Shown here: positions 41,323 through 48,029 of the stretch, piece by piece
Numbering within the stretch: position 1 is the stretch's first letter
Layout: each line of letters starts with the position of its first letter
DNA from: Niastella populi
Lineage (GTDB): Bacteria; Bacteroidota; Bacteroidia; Chitinophagales; Chitinophagaceae
DNA length: 48,029 bases
Direction of reading: 5' to 3'
Assembly: GCF_002078015.1 (NCBI RefSeq)
Contig: NZ_LWBP01000218.1
Location: 1-48,029 of the forward strand
Position numbers and translations under genes: made by a program
Notes under the pieces: generated by a model
Databases searched by the model: none
Seen by the model: only the letters and a program-made list of their open reading frames with translations
Told to the model about the DNA's origin: nothing

Positions 41323-41588
41323 TATTGGCAACGTAGTTTAAATCGAAAAGTAAAGATTTAGCAGGGAACCTCAATGTGATAATCTGACAATTCGATAATT
41401 AGATAATGGAATACAGCTTCCAGAATGCGAGTTTATGCGTTATGTTGATTTTACTATTATTAGATAAATACCTATACGTATAACATGAATCTACAACAAC
41501 ATTGTTTTTGTGTAAATCTTTAATTCACATTTCGTTCCGGTTGGCACTATTTTAAGTTATAACCTTTTTATTTATTAAACGATTATCC
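41323..41588. other. Divergent intergenic region with a GATAAT repeat
   Basis: About 265 bp with no gene. It contains the left copy of the repeat described next. The rest is A/T-rich with no clear promoter match. Confidence 0.4.
41373..41415 (+). repeat. GATAAT-type repeat, left copy
   Basis: It begins AATGTGATAAT, has an inner part made of CTGACAATTCGATAATTA, and ends GATAATGGAATACA. The copy at 42636 has the same two ends in the same orientation and a shortened middle. The two copies bracket the propeller lipoprotein gene. Confidence 0.7.
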
Positions 41589-42629
41589 ATGAGAAGAATC
41601 TTTTCCTTTTCGCTGTTCATTTCCCTCTTAATTACATTGGGTTGTAGCCGGGAAATGTCGCAGCGGCCGCCTGCTAGCGATGATGCCGGTGAACTGCTCA
41701 CCACAGAAGTAGTCGCCAGTGAAGAAGCGACCGCCAAAGAAATGATCATTTGCGATCAGAAAAATGCCCGCATTGTAATGGTCGATGTGGCCAATGGCAA
41801 TAAGATCACCTGGGAGTGGAAACCTACCGCCTCCTATGCCATGATCCGCTCCGGCGCGCAGGGCTGGTTCAGCAATCTTAGCGAAGCCAAACCTGTATAC
41901 AGCGGCAAATACATTCTGGCCACCGCGTCCGGTGGCGGCGTTGCTATTATCAATGTGTCAACCAAAAAAGCCATTTGGTACGATTATGCCGGCGGCAATA
42001 CGCATTCTGCCGAATTGTTGCCGAATGGCAATGTAGTAACTGCATCCACCACGGGCGGCTACTTACTGATCTTTACCGTTGATTCTTATATCAATGATGA
42101 CAGCAAACAGGGTGGTAAGGTAATGTTCGAAGATGTGCACAACGTAGTGTGGGACCGCACCAATAAACTGTTGTGGGCCGCCGGAAAGGATAAGCTGAAA
42201 GCCTTCAGTTATAATAACAGTTGCGGCAGTCCGACCCTCACCTTGAAGAAAACCTATACCATGCCCCAGGGTAATGCGCACGATCTGTTTCCGGTGCACG
42301 GTAGTACTACCGATCTGTGGTTATCGAACAGCAATCATGTATATAGGGTCAATGTAAATACCGGTGTGTTTACGTTAATTAAGAATTCAGCGGGCGCCAA
42401 TATCTCGAAAGTAAAATCTATCAGCAGCGGGCCGGCTGGTTATACTACCATCATCGACGCGGCCAACGGCAAGGGTGGTGAAACCTGGCGTACAGATGTG
42501 ATCACTGACCTGAACGGAGCCACTGTATTCAAAAACACCAGCTTTGGCATGTATAAGGCCAGGTGGAAACTGGTAAATTCATTCAGTTATCCGGCGGGTG
42601 ATTCGTTTCATGAATGCACGCATCCTTAA
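41589..42629 (+). CDS. Beta-propeller lipoprotein, DUF6528-like
   Basis: The 346-residue lipoprotein (lipobox LLITLGC) has a short acidic linker and then a repeated beta-blade pattern: EMIICDQKNARIVMVDVANGNKITWEW, YILATASGGGVAIINVSTKKAIWYDYAGGNTHSAELLPNGNVV, MFEDVHNVVWDRTNKLLWAAGKDKLKAF and others. This is an approximately six-bladed propeller of the kind annotated DUF6528, found beside glycan-utilisation genes. No catalytic residues can be named. Possible roles are ligand binding on the cell surface or carbohydrate lyase/hydrolase activity on a propeller scaffold. It is a single gene, bracketed by direct repeats and followed by two hairpins. Confidence 0.7.
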   Translation: MRRIFSFSLFISLLITLGCSREMSQRPPASDDAGELLTTEVVASEEATAKEMIICDQKNARIVMVDVANGNKITWEWKPTASYAMIRSGAQGWFSNLSEAKPVYSGKYILATASGGGVAIINVSTKKAIWYDYAGGNTHSAELLPNGNVVTASTTGGYLLIFTVDSYINDDSKQGGKVMFEDVHNVVWDRTNKLLWAAGKDKLKAFSYNNSCGSPTLTLKKTYTMPQGNAHDLFPVHGSTTDLWLSNSNHVYRVNVNTGVFTLIKNSAGANISKVKSISSGPAGYTTIIDAANGKGGETWRTDVITDLNGATVFKNTSFGMYKARWKLVNSFSYPAGDSFHECTHP

Positions 42630-42635
42630 TTTGCA

Positions 42636-42662
42636 AATGTGATAATTCGATAATGGAATACA
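42636..42662 (+). repeat. GATAAT-type repeat, right copy
   Basis: It reads AATGTGATAAT, then TC, then GATAATGGAATACA; the outer 11 and 14 bases are identical to the left copy at 41373. The distance between the copies is about 1.2 kb. Confidence 0.7.
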
Positions 42663-42668
42663 ATTAAA

Positions 42669-42710
42669 AAGACGAGCCCTTCGCTATTTTGCAAAGGGCT
42701 CATCTTTTAT
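42669..42710 (+). terminator. Terminator of the propeller lipoprotein gene
   Basis: AAGACGAGCCCTT (42669-42681) pairs with AAGGGCTCATCTT (42694-42706) with one mismatch and a 12-nt loop, followed by TTAT. It is located 40 nt after the stop codon. Confidence 0.75.
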
Positions 42711-42785
42711 GATTTTCCTGATTCCCGATTTCCTAATTACCAACTCCTGATAAGCAAGTAACGTAACCGCTTTTATACCATCAGA

Positions 42786-42820
42786 GCGCCAGTTACTTTG
42801 TAACTGGCGCCTTTTTATTT
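42786..42820 (+). terminator. Second hairpin, overlapping the stop of the S74 gene
   Basis: GCGCCAGTTAC (42786-42796) pairs perfectly with GTAACTGGCGC (42800-42810), 3-nt loop, followed by CTTTTTATTTTT on the plus strand. It is therefore oriented to stop plus-strand transcription. The last codons and stop (42793-42795) of the minus-strand gene lie within the stem. Confidence 0.7.
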
Positions 42821-44001
42821 TTAGGGTTGCCCTGATTGCTGATCATTTTCTCCAAAGCCTCGAAACGCTGGTTCATCATTTCCAGTTGTTTCTTCAGTTG
42901 CTCGTTTTCCTGCTGTAACAGCGTAGTTCTTTTTTCCAGGGCCTGTATGGCAACCATGTTCACGCCATCGATATCTACCGTGTTGATGGTAGTATCGTTG
43001 CCTACGCCATCGAGTTGAAAGGCGGCATAAAAATCCTGCGCCATGGGGCCAATATGCCGTTGATCGGCAGGCTGGCTTTTGTAATTCCAGGTGGTTACAG
43101 GAAGGGCTGCTACTTTGGTTAGCACTTCTTCTTTATTGAGCTCTTTAAAATTTTCCTTTTTGCGTTTATCGCTTAAGGAAGACCATGAGCCTCCGCCCGC
43201 GTACACTTCTACGCCACCAGAAAGATTCATAGAGGTAAAGAAGCGAAAACCATTTACAAACCGCATGGTCATCTGGTTACTCGCGGTGCTGTATACACTG
43301 TCGCTGGTGAATTGCGCACTGGCATCGCCGATAACACAGGCGCCCTGGTGAATGGTACGGGCATTCTTACCCATAGCCAAAGAATATCGTCCCCCGGCGC
43401 GGTTTTGTAAACCAATGGCAGTGGCAAAATCTCCGACTGCAATACTGGGCCCGATCACAGTGGAATAAAGACCGAGGGCAATGGAAGAAGCTCCCAGTGC
43501 CACAGACTCCTCTCCTCCGGCCTGTGAGTTGCTGCCAAGGGCAGTAGCACCTGTTCCGGTAGCAATACCGTTCATAGCAAAAGATCGCTCCCCAGACGCT
43601 GTAGCATTCATGCCTAATACGACTGACGAATTACCGCTGGCAGTATTACCATTGCCCATGGCAAATGAATTCTCACCGCTTGCCCGCGTATTGTATCCTG
43701 CAGCAAATGAGTATTTACCTACATTGGCCATATCCCAATAGGTGCTTCCAAAACTTCCTACATATCCTGCACGGAAAGCAGCTTTATCGGCATACCACAT
43801 CATCCGGCGCCCTGCGCCATTGACCGGCGGTGCTGTTGGCGTGGCAGGCACGTCGTTTGGTGCAGAAAATAATACACTGCTGTCTACAACATGTAAACGG
43901 GCAAGCGGCGTATTGGTTCCAATACCCACCTGGCCATTTACCAAAGAAGCCATACATATTGCGGATAAAATAAGATATATTCTCATATTGTACTGTTTCA
44001 T
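42793..44001 (-). CDS. YadA-head repeat protein with S74 intramolecular chaperone
   Basis: The 402-residue protein starts at the ATG at 44001 (another at 43986 is possible; a TTG at 44010 is unlikely) with a signal peptide ending near ASLVNGQ. Residues from about 95 to 225 consist of roughly 14-residue repeats of the YadA/Hep_Hag head type (SFAMGNGNTASGNS, VALGASSIALGLYS), which form a trimeric left-handed beta-roll. A tail-fibre S74 domain follows, beginning at S277 in LSDKRKKENF, whose Ser-Lys pair cuts the chaperone off after trimer assembly in phage and related proteins. The end is a coiled coil (about 355-390). It should be an exported trimeric surface fibre or adhesin. It is the second gene of a unit with a T9SS cargo protein 64 bp upstream. 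Confidence 0.85.
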   Translation of the reverse strand: MKQYNMRIYLILSAICMASLVNGQVGIGTNTPLARLHVVDSSVLFSAPNDVPATPTAPPVNGAGRRMMWYADKAAFRAGYVGSFGSTYWDMANVGKYSFAAGYNTRASGENSFAMGNGNTASGNSSVVLGMNATASGERSFAMNGIATGTGATALGSNSQAGGEESVALGASSIALGLYSTVIGPSIAVGDFATAIGLQNRAGGRYSLAMGKNARTIHQGACVIGDASAQFTSDSVYSTASNQMTMRFVNGFRFFTSMNLSGGVEVYAGGGSWSSLSDKRKKENFKELNKEEVLTKVAALPVTTWNYKSQPADQRHIGPMAQDFYAAFQLDGVGNDTTINTVDIDGVNMVAIQALEKRTTLLQQENEQLKKQLEMMNQRFEALEKMISNQGNPKNKKAPVTK

Positions 44002-44065
44002 TGAGTTCAAAAAAAGATGTCTGGCACAAGTGCATTACTATGCCTGAATGAAGACTCCTGTTTGT

Positions 44066-45097
44066 TTATTGTATACTTACTTTCAACACGCGGTTAAACC
44101 CTTTACCGGAGGTGATCCTGAGAAAATATTCACCCTTCGGCGGCATGGTCCTTATTTGCAGCGGATAGTTGCTTTGGCCGGGTTGCAGCTGAATATCTTC
44201 GGAATAAACCAAAGCGCCCTGTGCTGTGAATAGCATCACATGCAGCGGTTCTTCGCCTGAAGGTCGCAAACGCAGGCTGATCGCCTGGGTAGCCGGGTTA
44301 GGATAGGCTGTAACCTCCATATTATTACCGGCGCCTGACCATACCGTTCTGATACCGAGGTCTTTTTTATCTCCGCTGAGGTCGTATTGCAACAGGCGGT
44401 AATAATTATAACCTGTAGCAGGATGGTTATCGTATGCCGTATACTGCCAGCCGGTAGCAACATTGGCGGCTTTTACAGAAGTAAGATGTGAGAAGTTCCG
44501 GCCATCCTCAGATCGTTCAACCTCGAAACGGTCTACATCCTGCTCAAGGGATGTTTGCCATTCAAGCCTAACTTTACCGGCCTCTTCCCTTGCATTGTAA
44601 AACCGTAAAACGATGGGCAATGTAACACTGCTGCTGGTGGCAGTGATCATCAGAATGGGGGGTGCGGCGAGTGTTTCGGTGATATAGTTGCCGTCTGTAT
44701 CGACTGCACTGCCGGTGGTGGTTATCCATACTCCATCGGAAGCGCGCTTGTAAGCGAAAGCCAGTACCGGCTCTGTATTTCCATTCAGTTCGCTTTCTGC
44801 ATAATGCAGCCCCACTGTTCCGGTAAAGGAAAACGGCTGACTGAAAGTATATACCCGCCGGATGCTATTGCCTCCTATGCCACCTACCGGTGTAGCTGTA
44901 TGCGTTATACTCAGATTGGCTAATGTAACATCTGCTGAAGGTTGTAATACGAGGCTGTCGACAGAAATGGTTGTGGCGCCTTTAATAAACATGCCGGTTG
45001 GGCCAACGGTAAGCTGCGCGTACACTGCATTATTTCCACACAGCCACGAAATAACCAGCATAAGGCCTGGTAAAACAGGGTTGAAACGGTTTATCAT
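44066..45097 (-). CDS. T9SS cargo protein with type A C-terminal sorting domain
   Basis: The 343-residue product has a signal peptide (to about VYAQ, residue 28), a beta-rich N-terminal part (30-150) and a fibronectin-like middle (about 165-245) with LRFYNAREEAGKVRLEWQT. The C-terminal sorting domain starts VTAYPNPATQAISL and ends YFLRITSGKGFNRVLKVSIQ. The YPNP motif and the GxYFLRI...R-K ending are those of type A signals recognised by PorV and cut by PorU. The mature part has no enzymatic motif I recognise. It is co-directional with the YadA-head gene and may help attach that fibre; this is inference from adjacency only. Confidence 0.85.
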   Translation of the reverse strand: MINRFNPVLPGLMLVISWLCGNNAVYAQLTVGPTGMFIKGATTISVDSLVLQPSADVTLANLSITHTATPVGGIGGNSIRRVYTFSQPFSFTGTVGLHYAESELNGNTEPVLAFAYKRASDGVWITTTGSAVDTDGNYITETLAAPPILMITATSSSVTLPIVLRFYNAREEAGKVRLEWQTSLEQDVDRFEVERSEDGRNFSHLTSVKAANVATGWQYTAYDNHPATGYNYYRLLQYDLSGDKKDLGIRTVWSGAGNNMEVTAYPNPATQAISLRLRPSGEEPLHVMLFTAQGALVYSEDIQLQPGQSNYPLQIRTMPPKGEYFLRITSGKGFNRVLKVSIQ

Positions 45098-45243
45098 TAC
45101 AAGGGTAAACAGTCTTTCTTTTACGGATAAAGGATGCAGTTAAATCGATAACACTTATGAACATATCCATTAATGTTATACTATGTTATGCACTGAATTA
45201 ATTGTATCAGGCACACGAAATTAATAGCCAGTCTCAATAAAGC
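45098..45243. other. Intergenic stretch upstream of the T9SS cargo gene
   Basis: About 145 bp, A/T-rich, with a TTAATGTTATACTATGTTATG segment near 45170. No clear promoter was found. It presumably holds the promoter for the two-gene unit. Confidence 0.3.
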
Positions 45244-45281
45244 AAAAAAAAACCTCCTGTTTTCATTAAAGAAACAGGAGG
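45244..45281 (-). terminator. Terminator of the GH125 gene
   Basis: CCTCCTGTTT (45253-45262) pairs with AAACAGGAGG (45272-45281), 10 bp with a 9-nt loop. On the minus strand it is followed by nine T. It lies 66 nt after the GH125 stop codon. Confidence 0.9.
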
Positions 45282-45346
45282 GAATGTTATAAATACAAAT
45301 ACAGTATTTTACATATAAAATAACTTGCCTATTTAATTTCACCCGG

Positions 45347-46774
45347 TTAACCTATCAACGCCGGTTTCTCCTTATACGTTTTCCAAAGGAACTCACCGAA
45401 CAGCGTATTTGCCCATGCGAACCATTTACGGCTGAACTTTTTGGGATCGTCTTTATGAAATGCTTCGTGCATAAAACCCGTATCGGCATGTGTTTTTTGC
45501 AACAGTTGAATACAGCTTTTGATCTCTGCATCGCTGCTGCTGGTAAGCCCCCGCATGATGATGGCCATGGGCCAGATCATATCATAACCTACGTGCGGCC
45601 CGCCAATACCTTCACCGGCTGTTCCTTTAAAGAAGAACGGGTTCTCAGCCGACAATACCAGTTTGCGTGTGTTTTGATAAACCGGGTCAGTTGCTTTTAC
45701 CGAACCGAGGTAAGGCATCGCGAGTAAACTGGGCACATTGGCATCATCCATCAGGTTATAACTGCCGAAACCGTTCACTTCGTACGCATATACTTTACCA
45801 AATGTCTTATGCGCAACAATGGCGTGTTGCTGCAATGCTTTCTCTACTTCACTGGCCAGTGCGGTTAGTTGTGCGGCGGTGGCTGTATCTTTTGCAATTG
45901 CTGTGAGCATTTCAGCGGCCTGACGCAAACTCACTACTGCAAAGAAGTTTGAAGGAATGAGGAATGAATACACCGTTGCATCATCGCTTGGGCGGAATGC
46001 AGAGCAGATCAGTCCAACCGGTTTTACAGGATATCCATAACCGTTCATTGGCAATGTATCGGTTGCAAATGGCGTGGTACGCTGGAATTTGTACGGGCCA
46101 TGACCGTTCTTGCGTTGCTGTTCGCGGAAGGTGGTGTAGGTAGCTTTGATGGCCTGCTGCCATTGCGCATCGAAAGGCGACGTATCGCCGGTGAGTTTCC
46201 AGTAGCGGTAAGCAAGGCGGATGGGGTAACACAATGAGTCGATCTCCCATTTGCGCTCATGCACACCGGGTTTCATTTCTGTATGGTCTTTTTCCCATTC
46301 ACTTTTTTTCTGCGGATCGTTAAAGAACGCATTGGCATAGGGATCTTTCAAAATGCAGGCCGTTTGTTTATTGATAACACCGGCAACCAGTTGTTGCAGG
46401 GGTTTATCCTGCGACATAAACGCCAGATAGGGCCATACCTGTGCACTGCTGTCGCGCAGCCACATGGCATCGATATCACCGGTGATCACATAAGTGTCGG
46501 GGCGGCCGTTCTGCGTTGTATGAAATACAGTGGTATCGAGTGTATTGGGAAAACAATTCTCAAACAACCAGGCCAGCTCGGGTTGCTTTACATTTGCCTG
46601 GAATTCTTTGATGGCTTTTTCAACCGCTTCACTGGTAAAATTTCTTTTATCTGCCGGGGTACGAACTACCGGGAACTGAAGCGTATTATTTGTTGCAGAA
46701 AAGCCACGCATGTTAGTAAGTAACAAGCCGGCTCCTGCCAGGGTGGTCTGCTGTATAAAGTTCCGCCTTTTCAT
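45347..46774 (-). CDS. Glycoside hydrolase family 125, exo-alpha-1,6-mannosidase
   Basis: The 475-residue (alpha/alpha)6 barrel enzyme matches GH125/Mug157 through TGDIDAMWLRDSSAQ, HERKWEIDSLCYP, GLICSAFRPSDDA and LMDDANVPSLL. Family members split terminal alpha-1,6-linked mannose from N-glycans or yeast mannan. The N-terminus MKRRNFIQQTTLAGAGLLL has a twin-arginine motif and hydrophobic core, so it is probably exported by Tat. It is preceded on the same strand, about 90 bp away, by a GH76 endo-mannanase gene; the two enzymes would cooperate on alpha-1,6-mannan backbones. Length is normal for the bacterial family. Confidence 0.92.
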   Translation of the reverse strand: MKRRNFIQQTTLAGAGLLLTNMRGFSATNNTLQFPVVRTPADKRNFTSEAVEKAIKEFQANVKQPELAWLFENCFPNTLDTTVFHTTQNGRPDTYVITGDIDAMWLRDSSAQVWPYLAFMSQDKPLQQLVAGVINKQTACILKDPYANAFFNDPQKKSEWEKDHTEMKPGVHERKWEIDSLCYPIRLAYRYWKLTGDTSPFDAQWQQAIKATYTTFREQQRKNGHGPYKFQRTTPFATDTLPMNGYGYPVKPVGLICSAFRPSDDATVYSFLIPSNFFAVVSLRQAAEMLTAIAKDTATAAQLTALASEVEKALQQHAIVAHKTFGKVYAYEVNGFGSYNLMDDANVPSLLAMPYLGSVKATDPVYQNTRKLVLSAENPFFFKGTAGEGIGGPHVGYDMIWPMAIIMRGLTSSSDAEIKSCIQLLQKTHADTGFMHEAFHKDDPKKFSRKWFAWANTLFGEFLWKTYKEKPALIG

Positions 46775-46865
46775 TCTAGCAAGTTTAATTTGAATTGTAA
46801 AGCTACTTGTTTAGCTAATAATAAATACCGGGTGTATATTTTTTGAAAAACCCTTAACTCAAAAT

Positions 46866-47948
46866 TCAAAGTTTTAACTGCGCCAGCGCTTCGAGTAACA
46901 TAATTCCGCTGAGCTGAATAGAACAATCCATTTTATCCGTTGCCGGTGGTGTTACCCAGTTTGTGCCGATCAGATAAACCGGGCGCAGGATAGCTTTCGA
47001 CACCACGCTTTCACCGTTTGTTTTAAGATAGCTGGTGTATAGCGATTTTATATCCGCTTTGAGCCTGCCATCGCGTAGCAGTTGGGTAAGATAGCGGATA
47101 AAAATGCCTTTGAACAGACCGCCGTCGCCGCTGTTCTCGCCTTTTAAGATCCCATTGGGCGAGAACCTGTTTCTGTCAGTGACCACGTAACTGGCGGTAC
47201 GCACGGCATCTGATAAATATTGAGCGTCGCGGGTAATAGTGTAGAGTTCTATACCGCTGCCCACCCATGTTCCCTGATTATAGGTATAGGTTGCACTTTC
47301 TTTTTTATTGCCAACGCCATCCCATACCACACCTCGGGTGGAATCGATAAGATTGGCCTTTTGCCATTGATATATTTTTTTTGCCCAGTTGAGATCATCT
47401 TTATTTTTATTAAGCCGGTATAACCGTGCAGCAATAATGCAGGCCGGCCCGTTTGAACAGGCGTTCTTCGAATTCGGGTGATCTTTAGCCCACATCACGC
47501 CACCGCCGTGCACATCGGTCCAGCCGGTTTTTATCATCTCCCATAAGGTTTGGGCGAGGTCTTTATACTTTTTGTCTTTGGTGGCGTCATATGCACGAAT
47601 ACATGCCATGGCAAGCCACTCCATATCGTCGTAGTAGTTGTTCTCCCATTTGTCGCCATTCTTTTTATGCATTCCGGTGAGCAGTTCGTCCATGCGTTGT
47701 TTATACGCAGCATCTTTTGTACGGATATAACCATCTACCAGTACATCGAGAGCATGCGCATTCCACCAGTAGTCGAAGGCGGTATTCTTTTCATTATCGT
47801 GTGTGTAGTATTTCTCTTCTGCCGACCAGTATTGTGTGGTTAGCGCCAGTTGTGCGCTATCGGCAGCTTTCGACCAGTTGTATTGTGACCTGAGCGTTGT
47901 GCAGTTGCACAGCATAATGAGGAGCGTGAGTTTGAGGTAGCGATCCAT
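46866..47948 (-). CDS. Glycoside hydrolase family 76, endo-alpha-1,6-mannanase
   Basis: The 360-residue product starts at the ATG at 47948 (MDRYLKLTLLIMLCNCTTLRSQ, a signal or lipoprotein signal); a TTG two codons upstream is less likely. The fold is an (alpha/alpha)6 barrel with the catalytic pair D107-D108 in NYYDDMEWLA and the conserved NQGTWVGSGIELY. GH76 enzymes cut alpha-1,6-mannan backbones of fungal cell walls, and similar proteins process bacterial mannans. With GH125 downstream it makes a compact mannan-degrading module. No SusCD pair for it is seen on this side, so the remainder may lie beyond the right edge. Confidence 0.92.
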   Translation of the reverse strand: MDRYLKLTLLIMLCNCTTLRSQYNWSKAADSAQLALTTQYWSAEEKYYTHDNEKNTAFDYWWNAHALDVLVDGYIRTKDAAYKQRMDELLTGMHKKNGDKWENNYYDDMEWLAMACIRAYDATKDKKYKDLAQTLWEMIKTGWTDVHGGGVMWAKDHPNSKNACSNGPACIIAARLYRLNKNKDDLNWAKKIYQWQKANLIDSTRGVVWDGVGNKKESATYTYNQGTWVGSGIELYTITRDAQYLSDAVRTASYVVTDRNRFSPNGILKGENSGDGGLFKGIFIRYLTQLLRDGRLKADIKSLYTSYLKTNGESVVSKAILRPVYLIGTNWVTPPATDKMDCSIQLSGIMLLEALAQLKL

Positions 47949-47999
47949 GGGCAAGTATTTATGGATCGAAGATCGGTGTTTAGCAAAAACGGATGCCTG

Positions 48000-48029
48000 T
48001 TTATGGTTTGTGGTTTATGGTTTGTGGTT
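48000..48029. repeat. Heptamer tandem repeat at the right edge
   Basis: Two full copies of TTTATGGTTTGTGG (48000-48013, 48014-48027) and the first two bases of a third run into the window end. Each unit is itself two heptamers TTTATGG and TTTGTGG. The true length is unknown because the array is cut. Confidence 0.75.

Overview
The window looks like chromosomal DNA from a Bacteroidota bacterium, most likely a soil or plant-associated member of the Chitinophagaceae (Chitinophaga/Niastella-like). This is inferred from a SusC/SusD pair, type IX secretion (T9SS) proteins, a split hybrid-two-component-type regulator, many secreted carbohydrate-active enzymes, and a tRNA promoter of the Bacteroidota type (TTTG, 20-nt spacer, TAnnTTTG). 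No phage, transposase, integrase, CRISPR array or rRNA was seen.

Layout. 1-3.7 kb: two tandem, AT-rich polytopic membrane proteins of one family (LIC_10190-like, GT-C-like by topology). 3.9-10.2 kb (minus): a PorV2-like barrel gene followed by a giant PorU2-like C25 peptidase, with tyrS divergent at 10.5 kb. 11.8-17.6 kb (mostly minus): an exported class V aminotransferase, tRNA-Gln (plus) with its own promoter and terminator, a leaderless GH43 enzyme directly behind exonuclease III, and a large G8/beta-helix/PA14 secreted protein. 17.7-20.8 kb (plus): a PHB-depolymerase-type lipoprotein esterase, two AraC proteins reduced to their DNA-binding domain, a possible 44-aa ORF and a small basic protein. 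20.9-24.3 kb: a PL6 lyase divergent from a GH29 fucosidase.

24.4-41.3 kb is a polysaccharide utilisation locus. On the minus strand in transcription order come SusC, SusD, a DUF3823 lipoprotein, GH2 and GH127. Divergent from susC is a propeller-type sensor kinase, followed 5 nt later by a separate response regulator with an AraC output domain. A GH78 rhamnosidase converges on the regulator. The enzyme set points to a plant glycan carrying L-arabinose and L-rhamnose (pectic side chains or arabinogalactan); the exact substrate is inference. 41.6-45.1 kb: a propeller lipoprotein flanked by direct repeats, and a two-gene unit with a T9SS cargo protein and a YadA-head/S74-chaperone surface protein. 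45.3-48 kb: GH125 and GH76, a likely alpha-mannan module that may continue past the right edge.

Every convergent gene junction carries an inverted repeat or terminator hairpin. Three of these share one stem design with compensatory base changes. The least-explained items are the tandem membrane proteins, the G8/PA14 protein, the split regulator, the repeat-flanked propeller gene and the shared terminator family. I found no clear-cut new defence or mobile system.
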